From: an uncultured Atopobiaceae bacterium
Lineage (GTDB): Bacteria > Actinomycetota > Coriobacteriia > Coriobacteriales > Atopobiaceae
Length of the DNA stretch: 47,283 nt
NCBI GenBank assembly: GCA_944320975.1
Contig: CALUJM010000017.1
Coordinates: forward strand, 1-47,283
Direction: 5' to 3'
Within the stretch, counting starts at the first letter, position 1, and the number at the start of each line of letters is the position of its first letter. Under the pieces are notes generated by a model. That model saw only the letters and a program-made list of their open reading frames with translations, was not told where the DNA came from and ran no database searches. The position numbers were made by a program, and so were the translations under genes. Positions 6,565-15,765 of this stretch are shown here, piece after piece.

Positions 6565-7773
6565 ATGAGGATATTATTCGTGTGCCAGCACTACTGGCCG
6601 GAACAGTTCCAGACGACGGATATTTGCGAGGAACTCGTTCAGCGCGGGCACGAGGTGACCGCGCTCGTCGGCATTCCCAACTACCCAACTGGCATCGTTC
6701 CCGACGAGTACCTTCAGGGCAGGAACCGCGAACAGGAGCGTAGAGGCGTTCGCATTGTCCGCGCCGAGGAGACCCAGCGCAAGCCCGGCGTCATCGGCCT
6801 CGCGCGGAACTACTGGAGCTACATGCGGGGCGCTGACAGGAGGCTGCGCGACCTCAAGGGCGGGTACGACGTCATCCTCGCCTACCAGATTTCCCCGGTA
6901 CTCATGGCAGAACCCGCGATGCGCGCGAAGCGCGCCTTCGGGGCCCCGGTGCTCCTGTACTGCGCCGACATCTGGCCCGATGCGGTGCGGGCGATGCTGC
7001 CAGACAGGCTCGCGTTCCTCATGCCGGCGGTCCGTGCCGTAAGCACCCGCATCTATCGCGAAGCGGACATGATCGCGACCAACTCGCGCGCCTACATCGA
7101 CTGCTTCGAGCGGGTCCACGGGATCGAGCGCTCCCGCTGCCGCTACGTCCCCCAGTACGCGGACGACTCCTACCTCGACATGGACCTCTCCGCCGGGCCG
7201 TCGGGGAAGGCACGCTTCATGGTCATGGGCAACATCGGGAGGCTCCAGTACCTGCGCGTGCTCATGGAGGCGGTCGACCTGTTGAAGGGGCGCGGGGACT
7301 TCGAGCTCCACATCGTTGGGACGGGATCTGCCATGGGAGAGCTCGAGGATTTCGTAGGCTCGCACGGGCTGCAGAAAATCGTCGTCTTCCACGGCAGGCA
7401 CCCCGTCGAGGAGATGCCCTCCTTCTACCGGATGGCGGACGCGTGCGTGCTCACGCTGCACGTGCCCGGCGCCCCCTGGATCAGCTCGACGCTGCCCAGC
7501 AGGCTCCAGGGCTACATGGCGGCGGGTAAGCCCGTCCTGGCGGCGATCGACGGGTCAGCTGCGGAGGTCATCGCGGAGTCGGGGTGCGGCGCGGCCGTGC
7601 CCGCGACGGACAGCGAGGGCCTGGCGGCCCTCATGGCCGACTTCATCGACGACAGGGGGAAGTACGAAGACTGCGGCGAGCGCGGAAGAGCGTACTTCAG
7701 GGGGAATTTCACGCGGGGCAGGTACATGGACGAGATCGAGCGCCTGCTCATAGAGACTGCGAAAGGGAGATAG
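6565..7773 (+). CDS. Glycosyltransferase, GT4 family (WbuB-like)
   Basis: This is a 402-residue GT-B fold retaining glycosyltransferase. The N-terminal Rossmann domain opens with MRILFVCQHYWPEQF, the usual start of WbuB-like enzymes. The C-terminal nucleotide-sugar domain has GNIGRLQYLR, HIVGTGSAMGELE, a HGRHPVEEMPSFYRMADA stretch and the P-S-R-L-Q-G-Y-M-A-A-G-K-P segment where GT4 enzymes bind donor phosphate. WbuB homologs commonly sit beside fnlABC and transfer L-FucNAc, so this is probably the FucNAc transferase. It starts five bases after the priming transferase gene and three bases before fnlA, in one operon. Confidence 0.85.
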   Translation: MRILFVCQHYWPEQFQTTDICEELVQRGHEVTALVGIPNYPTGIVPDEYLQGRNREQERRGVRIVRAEETQRKPGVIGLARNYWSYMRGADRRLRDLKGGYDVILAYQISPVLMAEPAMRAKRAFGAPVLLYCADIWPDAVRAMLPDRLAFLMPAVRAVSTRIYREADMIATNSRAYIDCFERVHGIERSRCRYVPQYADDSYLDMDLSAGPSGKARFMVMGNIGRLQYLRVLMEAVDLLKGRGDFELHIVGTGSAMGELEDFVGSHGLQKIVVFHGRHPVEEMPSFYRMADACVLTLHVPGAPWISSTLPSRLQGYMAAGKPVLAAIDGSAAEVIAESGCGAAVPATDSEGLAALMADFIDDRGKYEDCGERGRAYFRGNFTRGRYMDEIERLLIETAKGR

Positions 7774-7775
7774 AT

Positions 7776-8831
7776 ATGGGAACGGAAGCGTTCGACGGCA
7801 AGACGCTGATGATCACGGGCGGCACGGGCAGCTTCGGCAACACCGTGCTCAAGCACTTCCTGGAGAGCGACATCGGCGAGATCCGCGTCTTCAGCCGCGA
7901 CGAGAAGAAGCAGGACGACATGCGGCACCGCCTGCAGGAGCGCTCCGTCGAGCTGGCGAGGAAGGTCCGATTCTTCATCGGCGACGTGAGGGACCCGCAG
8001 AGCGTGCGCGACGCCATGCACGGGGTGGACTACGTCTTCCACGCCGCCGCCCTGAAGCAGGTGCCCTCCTGCGAGTTCTTCCCCATGGAGGCGGTCCGCA
8101 CGAACGTCATCGGCACGGACAACGTGCTGCACGCCGCCATCTCGGAGGGCGTGGAGCGCGTGGTGTGCCTGTCCACCGACAAGGCCGCCTACCCCATCAA
8201 CGCCATGGGCAAGTCCAAGGCGATGATGGAGTCCATCATCTACGCCAACGCGAGGAACGGCGCCGGGCGCACCACCATCTGCTGCACGCGCTACGGCAAC
8301 GTCATGTGCTCCCGCGGCAGCGTGATACCGCTGTTCATCAAGCAGATCAAGGCCGGCGAGCCCGTGACGGTCACGGACCCCTCGATGACGCGCTTCCTCA
8401 TGAACCTCGACGAGGCGGTCGACCTCGTGCAGTTCGCCTTCGAGCACGCCAACCCCGGCGACCTGTTCATCCAGAAGGCGCCCGCCGCCACCATCGGCGA
8501 CCTCGCCGAGGCGGTGCAGGGGATCTTCGGGCGCACGGGCACCCGCGTCATCGGGACGCGCCACGGCGAGAAGCTCTTCGAGACCCTCATGACGCGCGAG
8601 GAGATGCTGCGCGCCGAGGACATGGGCGGGTACTTCCGCGTCCACTCCGACTCGCGCGACCTGAACTACGACAAGTTCTTCGTGGACGGGGAGGTCAGGA
8701 CGCAGGCGGACGACTCCTACACGAGCCACAACACGAGGCGGCTCGACGTCGCGGAGACCATCGAGAAGATCAAGACCGCCGAGTACGTGAGGCTCGCCCT
8801 GGAGGGCCGCGAGGCGGAGGCGGTGCAGTGA
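7776..8831 (+). CDS. fnlA: UDP-GlcNAc 4,6-dehydratase/epimerase FnlA (WbjB)
   Basis: This 351-residue extended SDR enzyme takes the first step from UDP-GlcNAc to UDP-N-acetyl-L-fucosamine (4,6-dehydration with 5- and 3-epimerisation). The NAD-binding motif GGTGSFGN lies near residue 16 and DVRDPQSVRDA near 73. The catalytic region reads STDKAAYPINAMGKSKAMME, with Met in place of the usual SDR tyrosine before MGxxK, as in the FlaA1/CapE/FnlA group. The late HGEKLFETLM motif is also typical of the group. AGGGAGA precedes the ATG. The stop overlaps the start of fnlB (TGATG). Confidence 0.92.
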   Translation: MGTEAFDGKTLMITGGTGSFGNTVLKHFLESDIGEIRVFSRDEKKQDDMRHRLQERSVELARKVRFFIGDVRDPQSVRDAMHGVDYVFHAAALKQVPSCEFFPMEAVRTNVIGTDNVLHAAISEGVERVVCLSTDKAAYPINAMGKSKAMMESIIYANARNGAGRTTICCTRYGNVMCSRGSVIPLFIKQIKAGEPVTVTDPSMTRFLMNLDEAVDLVQFAFEHANPGDLFIQKAPAATIGDLAEAVQGIFGRTGTRVIGTRHGEKLFETLMTREEMLRAEDMGGYFRVHSDSRDLNYDKFFVDGEVRTQADDSYTSHNTRRLDVAETIEKIKTAEYVRLALEGREAEAVQ

Positions 8832-9691
8832 TGCGGTTCCTGGTCCTCGGCTGCTCCGGCATGGCGGGGCACACGATCTCCATCTACCTCAAGGAGCGCG
8901 GGCACCGCGTCGTCGGCTTCTCCCGCGGGGGCGTCCCCTTCCTGGACGAGCAGGTCGTGGGCGACGCGCGCAGCGAGGCCCTTATCGCCGAGACGCTCTC
9001 GGAGGGGGACTTCGACGTGGTCGTCAACTGCGTCGGCGTCCTCAACCGGTACGCGGAGAGGGACCCGGAGGGTGCCGCCTACCTCAACGGCGAGCTGCCG
9101 CACGTCCTGGCGCGCCTCACCGAGGGCACGCGGACGCGCGTCTTCCACATGAGCACCGACTGCGTGTTCGCCGGCAACACCGGCCCCTACACGGAGGATT
9201 CCCTACCCGACGGGAAAACGGTCTACGACCGGACCAAGGCCGCCGGAGAGCTGCGGGACGGGAAGAACCTCACCTGCCGCTGTTCCATCGTGGGGCCCGA
9301 CACCGACCCCGCGGGCATCGGCCTGCTCAACTGGTTCATGGCGCAGGAGGGCCCGGTCAGGGGCTACTCGGGCGCGATATGGACGGGACTCACCACGCTG
9401 GAGCTCGCCAAGGCCATGGAGCGCGCGGCTACCGAGGAAGTCAGCGGCCTTGTTAACATGGTGCCGCCCGAGAGCATCAGCAAGCTCGACCTGCTGCGGC
9501 TGTTCAACCAGGAGCTGCGCGGCGGCTCCGTGGAGATCGTGCCGGACGGTTCCGTGCGGCTGGACAAGGCGCTCGTGAGGACCAATTTCGACTCGTCCTT
9601 CCGCCCCGCCGGCTACGCCGGGCAGGTCGCCGAGATGGCCGAGTGGATCCGCGCGCACAGGGACCTGTACCCCCATTACGAGTTGGGATAG
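8831..9691 (+). CDS. fnlB: UDP-sugar reductase/epimerase FnlB (WbjC)
   Basis: This 286-residue RmlD-type short-chain reductase carries out the second step of UDP-L-FucNAc synthesis (C3 epimerisation and C4 reduction of the keto intermediate). The N-terminal Rossmann motif is GCSGMAGH; the RmlD-like core has STDCVFAGNTGPY and the catalytic YDRTK (YxxxK) at about residues 134-138. The C-terminal half carries the substrate-binding strands. It is coupled to fnlA by a one-base overlap and followed after eight bases by fnlC. Confidence 0.9.
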   Translation: MRFLVLGCSGMAGHTISIYLKERGHRVVGFSRGGVPFLDEQVVGDARSEALIAETLSEGDFDVVVNCVGVLNRYAERDPEGAAYLNGELPHVLARLTEGTRTRVFHMSTDCVFAGNTGPYTEDSLPDGKTVYDRTKAAGELRDGKNLTCRCSIVGPDTDPAGIGLLNWFMAQEGPVRGYSGAIWTGLTTLELAKAMERAATEEVSGLVNMVPPESISKLDLLRLFNQELRGGSVEIVPDGSVRLDKALVRTNFDSSFRPAGYAGQVAEMAEWIRAHRDLYPHYELG

Positions 9692-9699
9692 GGATTGAA

Positions 9700-10827
9700 A
9701 TGAAGAGATTGAAGCTCATGACGGTCGTTGGGACGCGGCCGGAGATCATCAAGCTCAGCGAGACCATCAAGCTCTGCGACAGGGTGTTCGACCACGTGCT
9801 CGTGCACACCGGGCAGAACTACGACTACGAGCTCAACCAGGTGTTCTTCGAGGACCTGGGCCTGCGCGAGCCCGACCACTACCTCGGCGTCGCGGGGTCC
9901 GACCTCGGCGAGACCATGGGGAACGTGCTCTCGAGGAGCTACAGGCTCATGACGGAGGTTCGCCCGGACGCGCTGCTCATCCTCGGCGACACCAACTCCT
10001 GCCTGTGCGCCGTATCCGCCAAGCGCCTCAAGGTCCCCGTCTTCCACATGGAGGCGGGAAACCGCTGCTTCGACGAGAACCTCCCCGAGGAGGTCAACCG
10101 CCGCATCGTCGACACCGTGAGCGACGTCAACCTCTGCTACTCGGAGCACGCGCGCCGCAACCTCGCCGCCATGGGGTGCGACCCGGCCCGCACCTTCGTG
10201 GTGGGCTCGCCCATGCGCGAGGTGCTGGAGGCGAACCGGGATGCAATCGAGGCGTCCGACGTCCTCCCCCGCGAGAGGCTCGAGCCCGGCGGCTACATCC
10301 TGCTGTCCGCCCACCGCGAGGAGAACATCGATAACGAGCGGAACTTCTCGCGGCTCGTCGAAGCCGTGAACGCGCTGGCGGAGGAGCACGGCAAGCCGGT
10401 CCTCTACAGCATGCACCCGCGAGCGAGGAAGTTCATAGAAGCTCGCGGTACGGAGTTCCACCCGCTCGTCCGCGCCCATAAACCTTTCGGTTTCCATGAC
10501 TACATCCAGTTGCAGCGCAACGCGTTCTGCGTCGTCTCCGACTCCGGCACGCTCGCCGAGGAGTCCGCGATCCTCGGGTTCCCCGCGGTGAGCCTGCGCA
10601 CCTCCACGGAGCGCCCGGAGGTCGTCGATCGCGGCGTGTTCACGCTCGGCTCCATTACGGCGGAGGGACTGCTGCAGGCAGTGGCGGTCGAGACCACGCT
10701 CAGCGGCAGCGAGGCGGGCGTGCCGGATTACTGCGATGGCAGTGTCTCTTCCAAGGTCGTCAAGCTCATCCAGGGCTACACGAGCTATGTGAATAAGTGG
10801 GTCTGGAACAAGGGGTTTATTGCATGA
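9700..10827 (+). CDS. fnlC: UDP-N-acetyl-fucosamine 2-epimerase FnlC (WbjD)
   Basis: This 375-residue enzyme of the UDP-GlcNAc 2-epimerase family performs the last step to UDP-L-FucNAc. Family motifs are TVVGTRPEIIKL near the N-terminus, HTGQNYDYELNQVFFEDL, GDTNSCL, HMEAGNRCFDENLPEEVNRR, LLSAHREENIDNE and SDSGTLAEESAILGFP. The ATG at 9700 was chosen because the family begins immediately before the TVVGTRPE motif and an AGGGAT site precedes it; longer frames overlap fnlB. Together fnlABC form a full UDP-L-FucNAc pathway, so the polymer very probably contains this sugar. Confidence 0.92.
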   Translation: MKRLKLMTVVGTRPEIIKLSETIKLCDRVFDHVLVHTGQNYDYELNQVFFEDLGLREPDHYLGVAGSDLGETMGNVLSRSYRLMTEVRPDALLILGDTNSCLCAVSAKRLKVPVFHMEAGNRCFDENLPEEVNRRIVDTVSDVNLCYSEHARRNLAAMGCDPARTFVVGSPMREVLEANRDAIEASDVLPRERLEPGGYILLSAHREENIDNERNFSRLVEAVNALAEEHGKPVLYSMHPRARKFIEARGTEFHPLVRAHKPFGFHDYIQLQRNAFCVVSDSGTLAEESAILGFPAVSLRTSTERPEVVDRGVFTLGSITAEGLLQAVAVETTLSGSEAGVPDYCDGSVSSKVVKLIQGYTSYVNKWVWNKGFIA

Positions 10828-11888
10828 GGCGCGTTTGCATGCTCGGGACAAGCCCTGACTCAAAAGGTGGAATGGGTACAGTCGTAAAGGGGTTCGACCG
10901 TGACCTTATGCTCAGTCGGTACCGTTTCATCCATGTGGTTACGCATAGGGACGCTAGCTCGTTTGGCAAAGTTGCAGTCGCGATCTCGGGGTATCTTCGC
11001 TTTTGCAAACTGCTTAAGGCAAAATCGATCGACCTTGTGCACATTCATTCGTCATTCGGCGCGAGCTTCACGAGAGCCCTTCCGTTCATTCGCCTTGCAG
11101 TGCGTGCGGGCATACCAATCGTCAACCACATCCACGCTGGCGATTGGTCAGTTTTCTATGAAAGGGCCTCCGTTAAAAAGAAGAAGTTAATTGCTGAGAC
11201 GTACGGTTCTTGCACCAAGCTGATTGCCCTATCGCAAGAATGGGCGGATTTGCTTGGGACCGTTGTACCCAAGAGCAAGATTGTTGTGCTGGAGAATTTT
11301 ACCCCCATCTATGACGGTACGCATGTGCCAGACAGAACATGTAAGCGCGTTCTCTATATGGGTAGGCTTGAGCGGGAAAAGGGCGTTGATGAAATGCCTG
11401 AAATATGTTTCCAAGTCTCGCGGGATATTCCGGACGTTAAATTTGTGCTATGCGGGGACGGCCCTCTCAAAGGCTGGATTGAGACAGAGTTTTCCAAACG
11501 CGGTCTCGAAGAGAACCTTTCATGCCTCGGGTGGATCGACGGCAAAGAAAAGCTGGGCATCTTGAAATCCAGCTCGCTATTCCTGCTGCCGTCCCGTTTT
11601 GAGGGAATGCCCATGAGCGTTCTCGAGGCGATGGGCCTAGGGTTGCCCGTTGTCGCTACGGATGTTGGGGGGATTCCGCAGATTGTTCAAAGTGGGGCAA
11701 ACGGGGTCCTGTGTGCGCCCGGTGACACGGAGACGATGGCGAGCGCAATCGTTAAGATACTCGGCAACGAGGATCTTTATGCGGCCATGAGCGGTAAAAG
11801 TAAATCGATTGCCGAATCTCATTCGATTCCCGTTTACAGCTTTGAGTTGGAGTCAATATACGACGAGGTGCTGGAGGCAGAATGCTGA
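10824..11888 (+). CDS. Glycosyltransferase, GT4 family
   Basis: This 354-residue GT-B glycosyltransferase has a glycine-rich N-terminal SKGGMGTVV loop, and in the C-terminal domain VLYMGRLEREKGVDEM, FVLCGDGPL and the E-x7-E segment FEGMPMSVLEAMGLGLPVVAT, all typical of GT4. The donor cannot be told from sequence. It overlaps fnlC by four bases (ATGA). From here to about 14300 the base composition falls and codons such as AAA, ATT and TTT rise compared with fnlABC. That points to a different origin for this part of the operon. Confidence 0.85.
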   Translation: MRRVCMLGTSPDSKGGMGTVVKGFDRDLMLSRYRFIHVVTHRDASSFGKVAVAISGYLRFCKLLKAKSIDLVHIHSSFGASFTRALPFIRLAVRAGIPIVNHIHAGDWSVFYERASVKKKKLIAETYGSCTKLIALSQEWADLLGTVVPKSKIVVLENFTPIYDGTHVPDRTCKRVLYMGRLEREKGVDEMPEICFQVSRDIPDVKFVLCGDGPLKGWIETEFSKRGLEENLSCLGWIDGKEKLGILKSSSLFLLPSRFEGMPMSVLEAMGLGLPVVATDVGGIPQIVQSGANGVLCAPGDTETMASAIVKILGNEDLYAAMSGKSKSIAESHSIPVYSFELESIYDEVLEAEC

Positions 11889-13162
11889 TGCGTTCTGTCG
11901 ATAGAACCCCTCTCCTCTCCGAGATTGTAATAACGCTGCTGTTCATCGTCCTTCTTTGCGCCCCCATGCTTGATGCGGCGTACGGAGGGGTATTCTCTTA
12001 TGCGGACGAGGCGATAGCCATACTTCTCGTCCTCTGGGCGCTTCTCTCCCGATGTGGGGAGAAGGTCGGTGTTCATGAGCGCAGAGGACTTGTAGCGGTT
12101 GGGCTGCTGTGCACTCTCGGGCTCGTAGGCAATCTGGTCTTCGGCTACCAAGGTAGCGCCTTCGCCATAGCCGTCGACCTCTTCACCTGCACAAAGATCT
12201 TCGTCGCGTACTTCGCCGCTCGCATCGTGCTACGCGGAAAGGGTCGCTGCCTGAGAGCATTTCAAACCATCGGTAAGATCTTTTTCGTTGCGGCTGCCTG
12301 CGGGCTACTGCTCCACGTGGCGGGCGTCGTCCAGCTCGGGTCGGGCAGGGTGACATTCGGAATCCCCTGCTACCAGTTCATATTCAGCCACCCCACGAAT
12401 CTCGCAGCATACTGTGTCGGGTTCTCAGCGCTTATGTTCGCTGGCAAAAAGCCGAAAAACGGATGGTTGGTGCTTGCGTGCCTGATTCTCGTTTCCACCC
12501 AAAGAGCTAAAGCGGTCGCGATGGCGTTCGTCATCCTATTCTTTATTTTCTATGGAGTGATGAAGCGGGATGATGGGAAGCCTTCGAAGCTCGTCTTCGT
12601 GTTCCTTGGCGCGGGCGCCGTGTTCCTCGGAATGGATCAGATCCAGGAGTACTTCCTGACTTCTACGGCAGCCCGATCTCTCCTGATGCAGGACAGCCTT
12701 ACCATCGCCGGACAGCTGTTCCCTCTTGGATCAGGATTTGCCACCTTTGGAACCTACATGTCTGGAGAGTACTATTCTCCCCTGTATTACGAGTACGGGC
12801 TCAATACCGTATGGGGATTGTGGCCCTCCAACCCGACGTTTGTGTCGGATTCTTTCTGGCCGGCCATCTTAGCTCAGTTCGGTTTCATCGGACTGGTGGT
12901 TTTGGTTTATCTGCTGATGGAAACCGGCAAGTCTATCGCAGGGGATGCGGGGGCTAAGGGGATCAGGTTTGCAGCGTTTGGAACCGTGCCGATTTATCTG
13001 CTGATCCTGAGCACGTCAGATGCCTCGTTCTTTAACTTTTACGGACCGTTTTACGCGCTGACCATAGCCGCGATCGTCAGCCACGACAAGCATGAAGAGC
13101 ATCTAAAGAGCGTGTCGACCGGGAATTCTTCTGCTCGTATAGGAAACAGGGGTGACAAGTGA
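11882..13162 (+). CDS. Polysaccharide polymerase/O-antigen ligase-like membrane protein (Wzy)
   Basis: This 426-residue polytopic membrane protein has about ten hydrophobic helices from residue 14 to 400, a cytoplasmic KPKNG loop and a long external loop between the later helices (about residues 255-320, rich in Tyr and Gly), as in Wzy polymerases. The loop carries SGFATFGTYMSGEYYSP, which resembles the GxGxxxF motif of the O-antigen ligase/polymerase family. Position within the operon between glycosyltransferases and the flippase supports polymerase. It overlaps the previous gene by seven bases and the next by four. Confidence 0.8.
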   Translation: MLMRSVDRTPLLSEIVITLLFIVLLCAPMLDAAYGGVFSYADEAIAILLVLWALLSRCGEKVGVHERRGLVAVGLLCTLGLVGNLVFGYQGSAFAIAVDLFTCTKIFVAYFAARIVLRGKGRCLRAFQTIGKIFFVAAACGLLLHVAGVVQLGSGRVTFGIPCYQFIFSHPTNLAAYCVGFSALMFAGKKPKNGWLVLACLILVSTQRAKAVAMAFVILFFIFYGVMKRDDGKPSKLVFVFLGAGAVFLGMDQIQEYFLTSTAARSLLMQDSLTIAGQLFPLGSGFATFGTYMSGEYYSPLYYEYGLNTVWGLWPSNPTFVSDSFWPAILAQFGFIGLVVLVYLLMETGKSIAGDAGAKGIRFAAFGTVPIYLLILSTSDASFFNFYGPFYALTIAAIVSHDKHEEHLKSVSTGNSSARIGNRGDK

Positions 13163-14136
13163 AGAAAATACTTGGCGAAAGCCATCGTAACCAAGTGGTG
13201 CTGTTTGATCCCGCTTGCGCCAGCCAAAACATAGGGGACGAGATTATCTCGACAAGTGCCCAAAGATGGATCAACCCTCTCTTCGAGGGCGATTTCATCA
13301 TGCGCGTGTCAACCCATCAGAAAATGTCGTTCAGATACAGGAGGTACCTGAACGATTCGAAGGCATACTTCGTCCTTGGATCGAACCTGCTCAAATCTGG
13401 AATGCTGTTCGGTTTTAGGCAATGGGACGTATCCTTAGTTGATACGCTGCAAATCCATGATGCGGTGCTCGTCGGTTGCGGATGGCACGCGTATGAAAAG
13501 CACGTCGGCGCGTACTCGGCTCTCTTGTACCGCAGTATTCTCTCAAGGAAGCTATACCAGTCTGTCCGTGACGAGTATACGAAAGCGAAGCTCGAGGGAA
13601 TAGGCTTTTCCAACGTTCTAAATACAGGATGTGCAACGATGTGGGGGTTCACCCCCGACTTCTGTGAGAGCATACCGAGGCAGAAGGCGGCAAACGTCAT
13701 CACGACGATAACCGATTACAACCAAGATCCGGCTCGCGACGAGCAGATGCTCGCTACTTTATTAAATGAATATGAGACGGTTTCGCTATGGTTGCAGGGC
13801 AACGGAGACCGAAAATACGCTTCCTCCCTCCCTTCTTTTGTGAAATGCGAGTTGATTCCGTCGACATTGGAGGCGTTTGACGCTGCTCTGGATGCCAGTA
13901 ATACCGACTATGTCGGTACGCGTCTTCACGGTGGCATTCGCGCTCTCCAACACAGAAGGCGGGCGTTGATTATCGCCATCGACAACCGTGCAAGGGAGAA
14001 ACGCCACGATTTCAATATCCCCACCTTGGAACGCGAAGACATGGATCGTCTTGGCAATTGGATCGAACGTGAGGAAGCAACTGAAATCAGGATCCCGATA
14101 GGAGAAATCGAGAAGTTTCTTGAGCAATTCAAGTAA
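13159..14136 (+). CDS. Polysaccharide pyruvyltransferase family protein
   Basis: This 325-residue member of the CsaB/EpsO-type family (PF04230) would add pyruvate ketals from phosphoenolpyruvate to a sugar of the repeat unit. It shows NIGDEIIS near the N-terminus (the family's GDE motif), NTGCATMWGF in the middle, and the late TDYVGTRLHGGIRALQHRRRAL followed by IDNRAREK, the conserved RLHG...A...R core. The start is GTG overlapping the wzy stop (GTGA). A degenerate copy of the 3' end of a related gene follows directly at 14148-14276. Confidence 0.85.
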   Translation: MKKILGESHRNQVVLFDPACASQNIGDEIISTSAQRWINPLFEGDFIMRVSTHQKMSFRYRRYLNDSKAYFVLGSNLLKSGMLFGFRQWDVSLVDTLQIHDAVLVGCGWHAYEKHVGAYSALLYRSILSRKLYQSVRDEYTKAKLEGIGFSNVLNTGCATMWGFTPDFCESIPRQKAANVITTITDYNQDPARDEQMLATLLNEYETVSLWLQGNGDRKYASSLPSFVKCELIPSTLEAFDAALDASNTDYVGTRLHGGIRALQHRRRALIIAIDNRAREKRHDFNIPTLEREDMDRLGNWIEREEATEIRIPIGEIEKFLEQFK

Positions 14137-14147
14137 GCAGACGTTAA

Positions 14148-14276
14148 GAGAACGTTTTCTCCTTAGAACGTGAAGACATGGCATTACTATCAGACTCGAT
14201 TAAAAGAAGGTGGGAGACGAAGATCAGGATTAATGAGTCAGGTATCAAAACATTTCTTGAGCAATTCCTCTGATGA
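14148..14276 (+). pseudogene. 3' remnant of a second pyruvyltransferase gene
   Basis: In one frame after a stop codon, the sequence encodes LEREDMALLSDSI near its start and TFLEQFL at its end, then TGA. The neighbouring intact protein ends with LEREDMDRLGNWI and KFLEQFK at the same spacing, with IRI...I matches between them. This is a truncated paralog of about 42 codons left behind the intact gene, the kind of scar produced when one allele of a gene replaces another by recombination within its 3' end. Confidence 0.75.
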
Positions 14277-14298
14277 GCGAACATTTTTCAAGGGTAAA

Positions 14299-15765
14299 AT
14301 GAGCTTTTTTTCTCGTAAATACAGGCAGCTCGCGGTTAACATTGGCCTTTTCGCTGTAAATGCAGTTGCAACAAGGTTGGTGACCTTCCTGCTCGTCCCG
14401 CTTTACACCTACTTCATGAGCGCGGGGGAGTACGGCCTGACCGACATGTCCCTCACGGTCATCTCGCTCGTCACCCCGCTCGCCACGCTGTCGGTGGCGG
14501 ACGCGGCGGTGCGCTTCATCGTCGGCGACAGGGCGAGGGAAGCGGAGTACGCCTTTATTGGCTTTGCGGTGACATCGGCATCGACCGTACTTGTCGCGCT
14601 GCTTTCTCCAATTCTTAATTTAGAGGTCTTCGGCGGGCTCGGCGCATACAAAGGGTGGTTCGTGTTCGCCTACGCCTCTAGCGCCCTGCTGCAGCTGTGC
14701 GGGGAGGTCGCGCGCGGCGTGGGCGGGGTCAGGCTCATCCCGGTCTGCGCGGGCGTCTCGTCCCTCATCACCTGCGCCTCGGCCGTCGCCCTCATCGGCG
14801 GGCTCGGCATGACGGTCGTCGGGTACTTCGTCTCCGTGTCTGTGGGCCCGCTCGTCGCCGTCGCGGTCTACCTCACGGTGGGCGGGATGGGGAGGCTCGC
14901 GCTCGACGGCGCGCGCTCGCTCCTCGGAGGCGGGCTGGGGCGCATCAAAGAGCTCTGCGCCCCTATGCTTCGCTACGCGCTCCCCCTCATCCCCAACTCG
15001 CTCTTCTGGTGGGTGGGCACCAGCATCAACCGCTTTTTCATCACCGGGATGCTCGGCATTGCGGCGTCGGGCATGTTCGCAGCCGCGGGCAAGCTCCCCA
15101 ACCTCCTCAACACGGCCTACTCCGTGTTCCAGCAGGCGTGGCAGCTCTCCGCCTTCCAGGAGTCGGGGGACGATGGGCTTGAGGGGTTCTTCTCGTCGGT
15201 CTTCCGCGTCCTCCAGGCGGGGATGACCGTGCTCTGCGCTCTCATATCGTTCCTCGCGCCGTGGCTCGCCATGGTGTTTCTCCAGGGCGAGTTCTACGGC
15301 GCCTGGCCCATGATCTCCGTCCTGCTCATCGCCAACCTCATGAACGTCTTCAACGCGTTCTACGGCACGGTCTACACCACCACCATGCACACGTCCTACA
15401 TCATGAGGACCACGGTGGTCGGCGCCGTAGCATGTGTGGTGCTCACCCCCGCGCTCATCGTCCCGCTCGGCACCTACGGTGCGTGCGTTGCCTCGGCTCT
15501 CGGTAACGCGCTCGTGTTCGCCATGCGCGCCCGCGACTCACGCAGGTACATCAGGTTCGATGTCGGTTGGCGCATCCTTGCCCCGACGCTCACGCTCCTC
15601 GTTGTTCAGTCAGCTGTCACCGCGTTTCAGGCCTCAGGATGGCGTGTGGTATCGGGGGCGTGCCTTGTCGCTTGCATCGCGCTGCAGGGCGTACGCCTGC
15701 TCCCACTCATCAAGGGCCTGCTTTCCAAGTTGTCGCCTTCAAAGAGGGAAGCGCAACACAGGTAA
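14299..15765 (+). CDS. Wzx-like polysaccharide flippase
   Basis: This 488-residue polytopic protein of the MATE/MurJ/Wzx (MOP) superfamily flips lipid-linked repeat units across the membrane. It shows 12-14 hydrophobic helices; the first contains NIGLFAVNAVATRLVTFLLV and is followed by PLYTYFMSAGEYGLTDM, the standard Wzx/RfbX opening. I chose the ATG at 14299 because it is preceded by AAGGG and the family begins with this segment; the longer frame from 14170 runs over the pyruvyltransferase remnant. Base composition is patchy: the first 100 bases and a patch near 14560-14640 are AT-richer than the rest, which suggests mosaic recombination. It is the last gene before the operon terminator. Confidence 0.88.
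   Translation: MSFFSRKYRQLAVNIGLFAVNAVATRLVTFLLVPLYTYFMSAGEYGLTDMSLTVISLVTPLATLSVADAAVRFIVGDRAREAEYAFIGFAVTSASTVLVALLSPILNLEVFGGLGAYKGWFVFAYASSALLQLCGEVARGVGGVRLIPVCAGVSSLITCASAVALIGGLGMTVVGYFVSVSVGPLVAVAVYLTVGGMGRLALDGARSLLGGGLGRIKELCAPMLRYALPLIPNSLFWWVGTSINRFFITGMLGIAASGMFAAAGKLPNLLNTAYSVFQQAWQLSAFQESGDDGLEGFFSSVFRVLQAGMTVLCALISFLAPWLAMVFLQGEFYGAWPMISVLLIANLMNVFNAFYGTVYTTTMHTSYIMRTTVVGAVACVVLTPALIVPLGTYGACVASALGNALVFAMRARDSRRYIRFDVGWRILAPTLTLLVVQSAVTAFQASGWRVVSGACLVACIALQGVRLLPLIKGLLSKLSPSKREAQHR

Noticed and set aside
10858..10870. Possible third recombination site (TCAAAAGGTGGA) inside the second GT4 gene
   Set aside because: Only the first ten bases match the invertible-segment sites; the second half of the dyad is missing and the codons encode a conserved Gly-rich loop.
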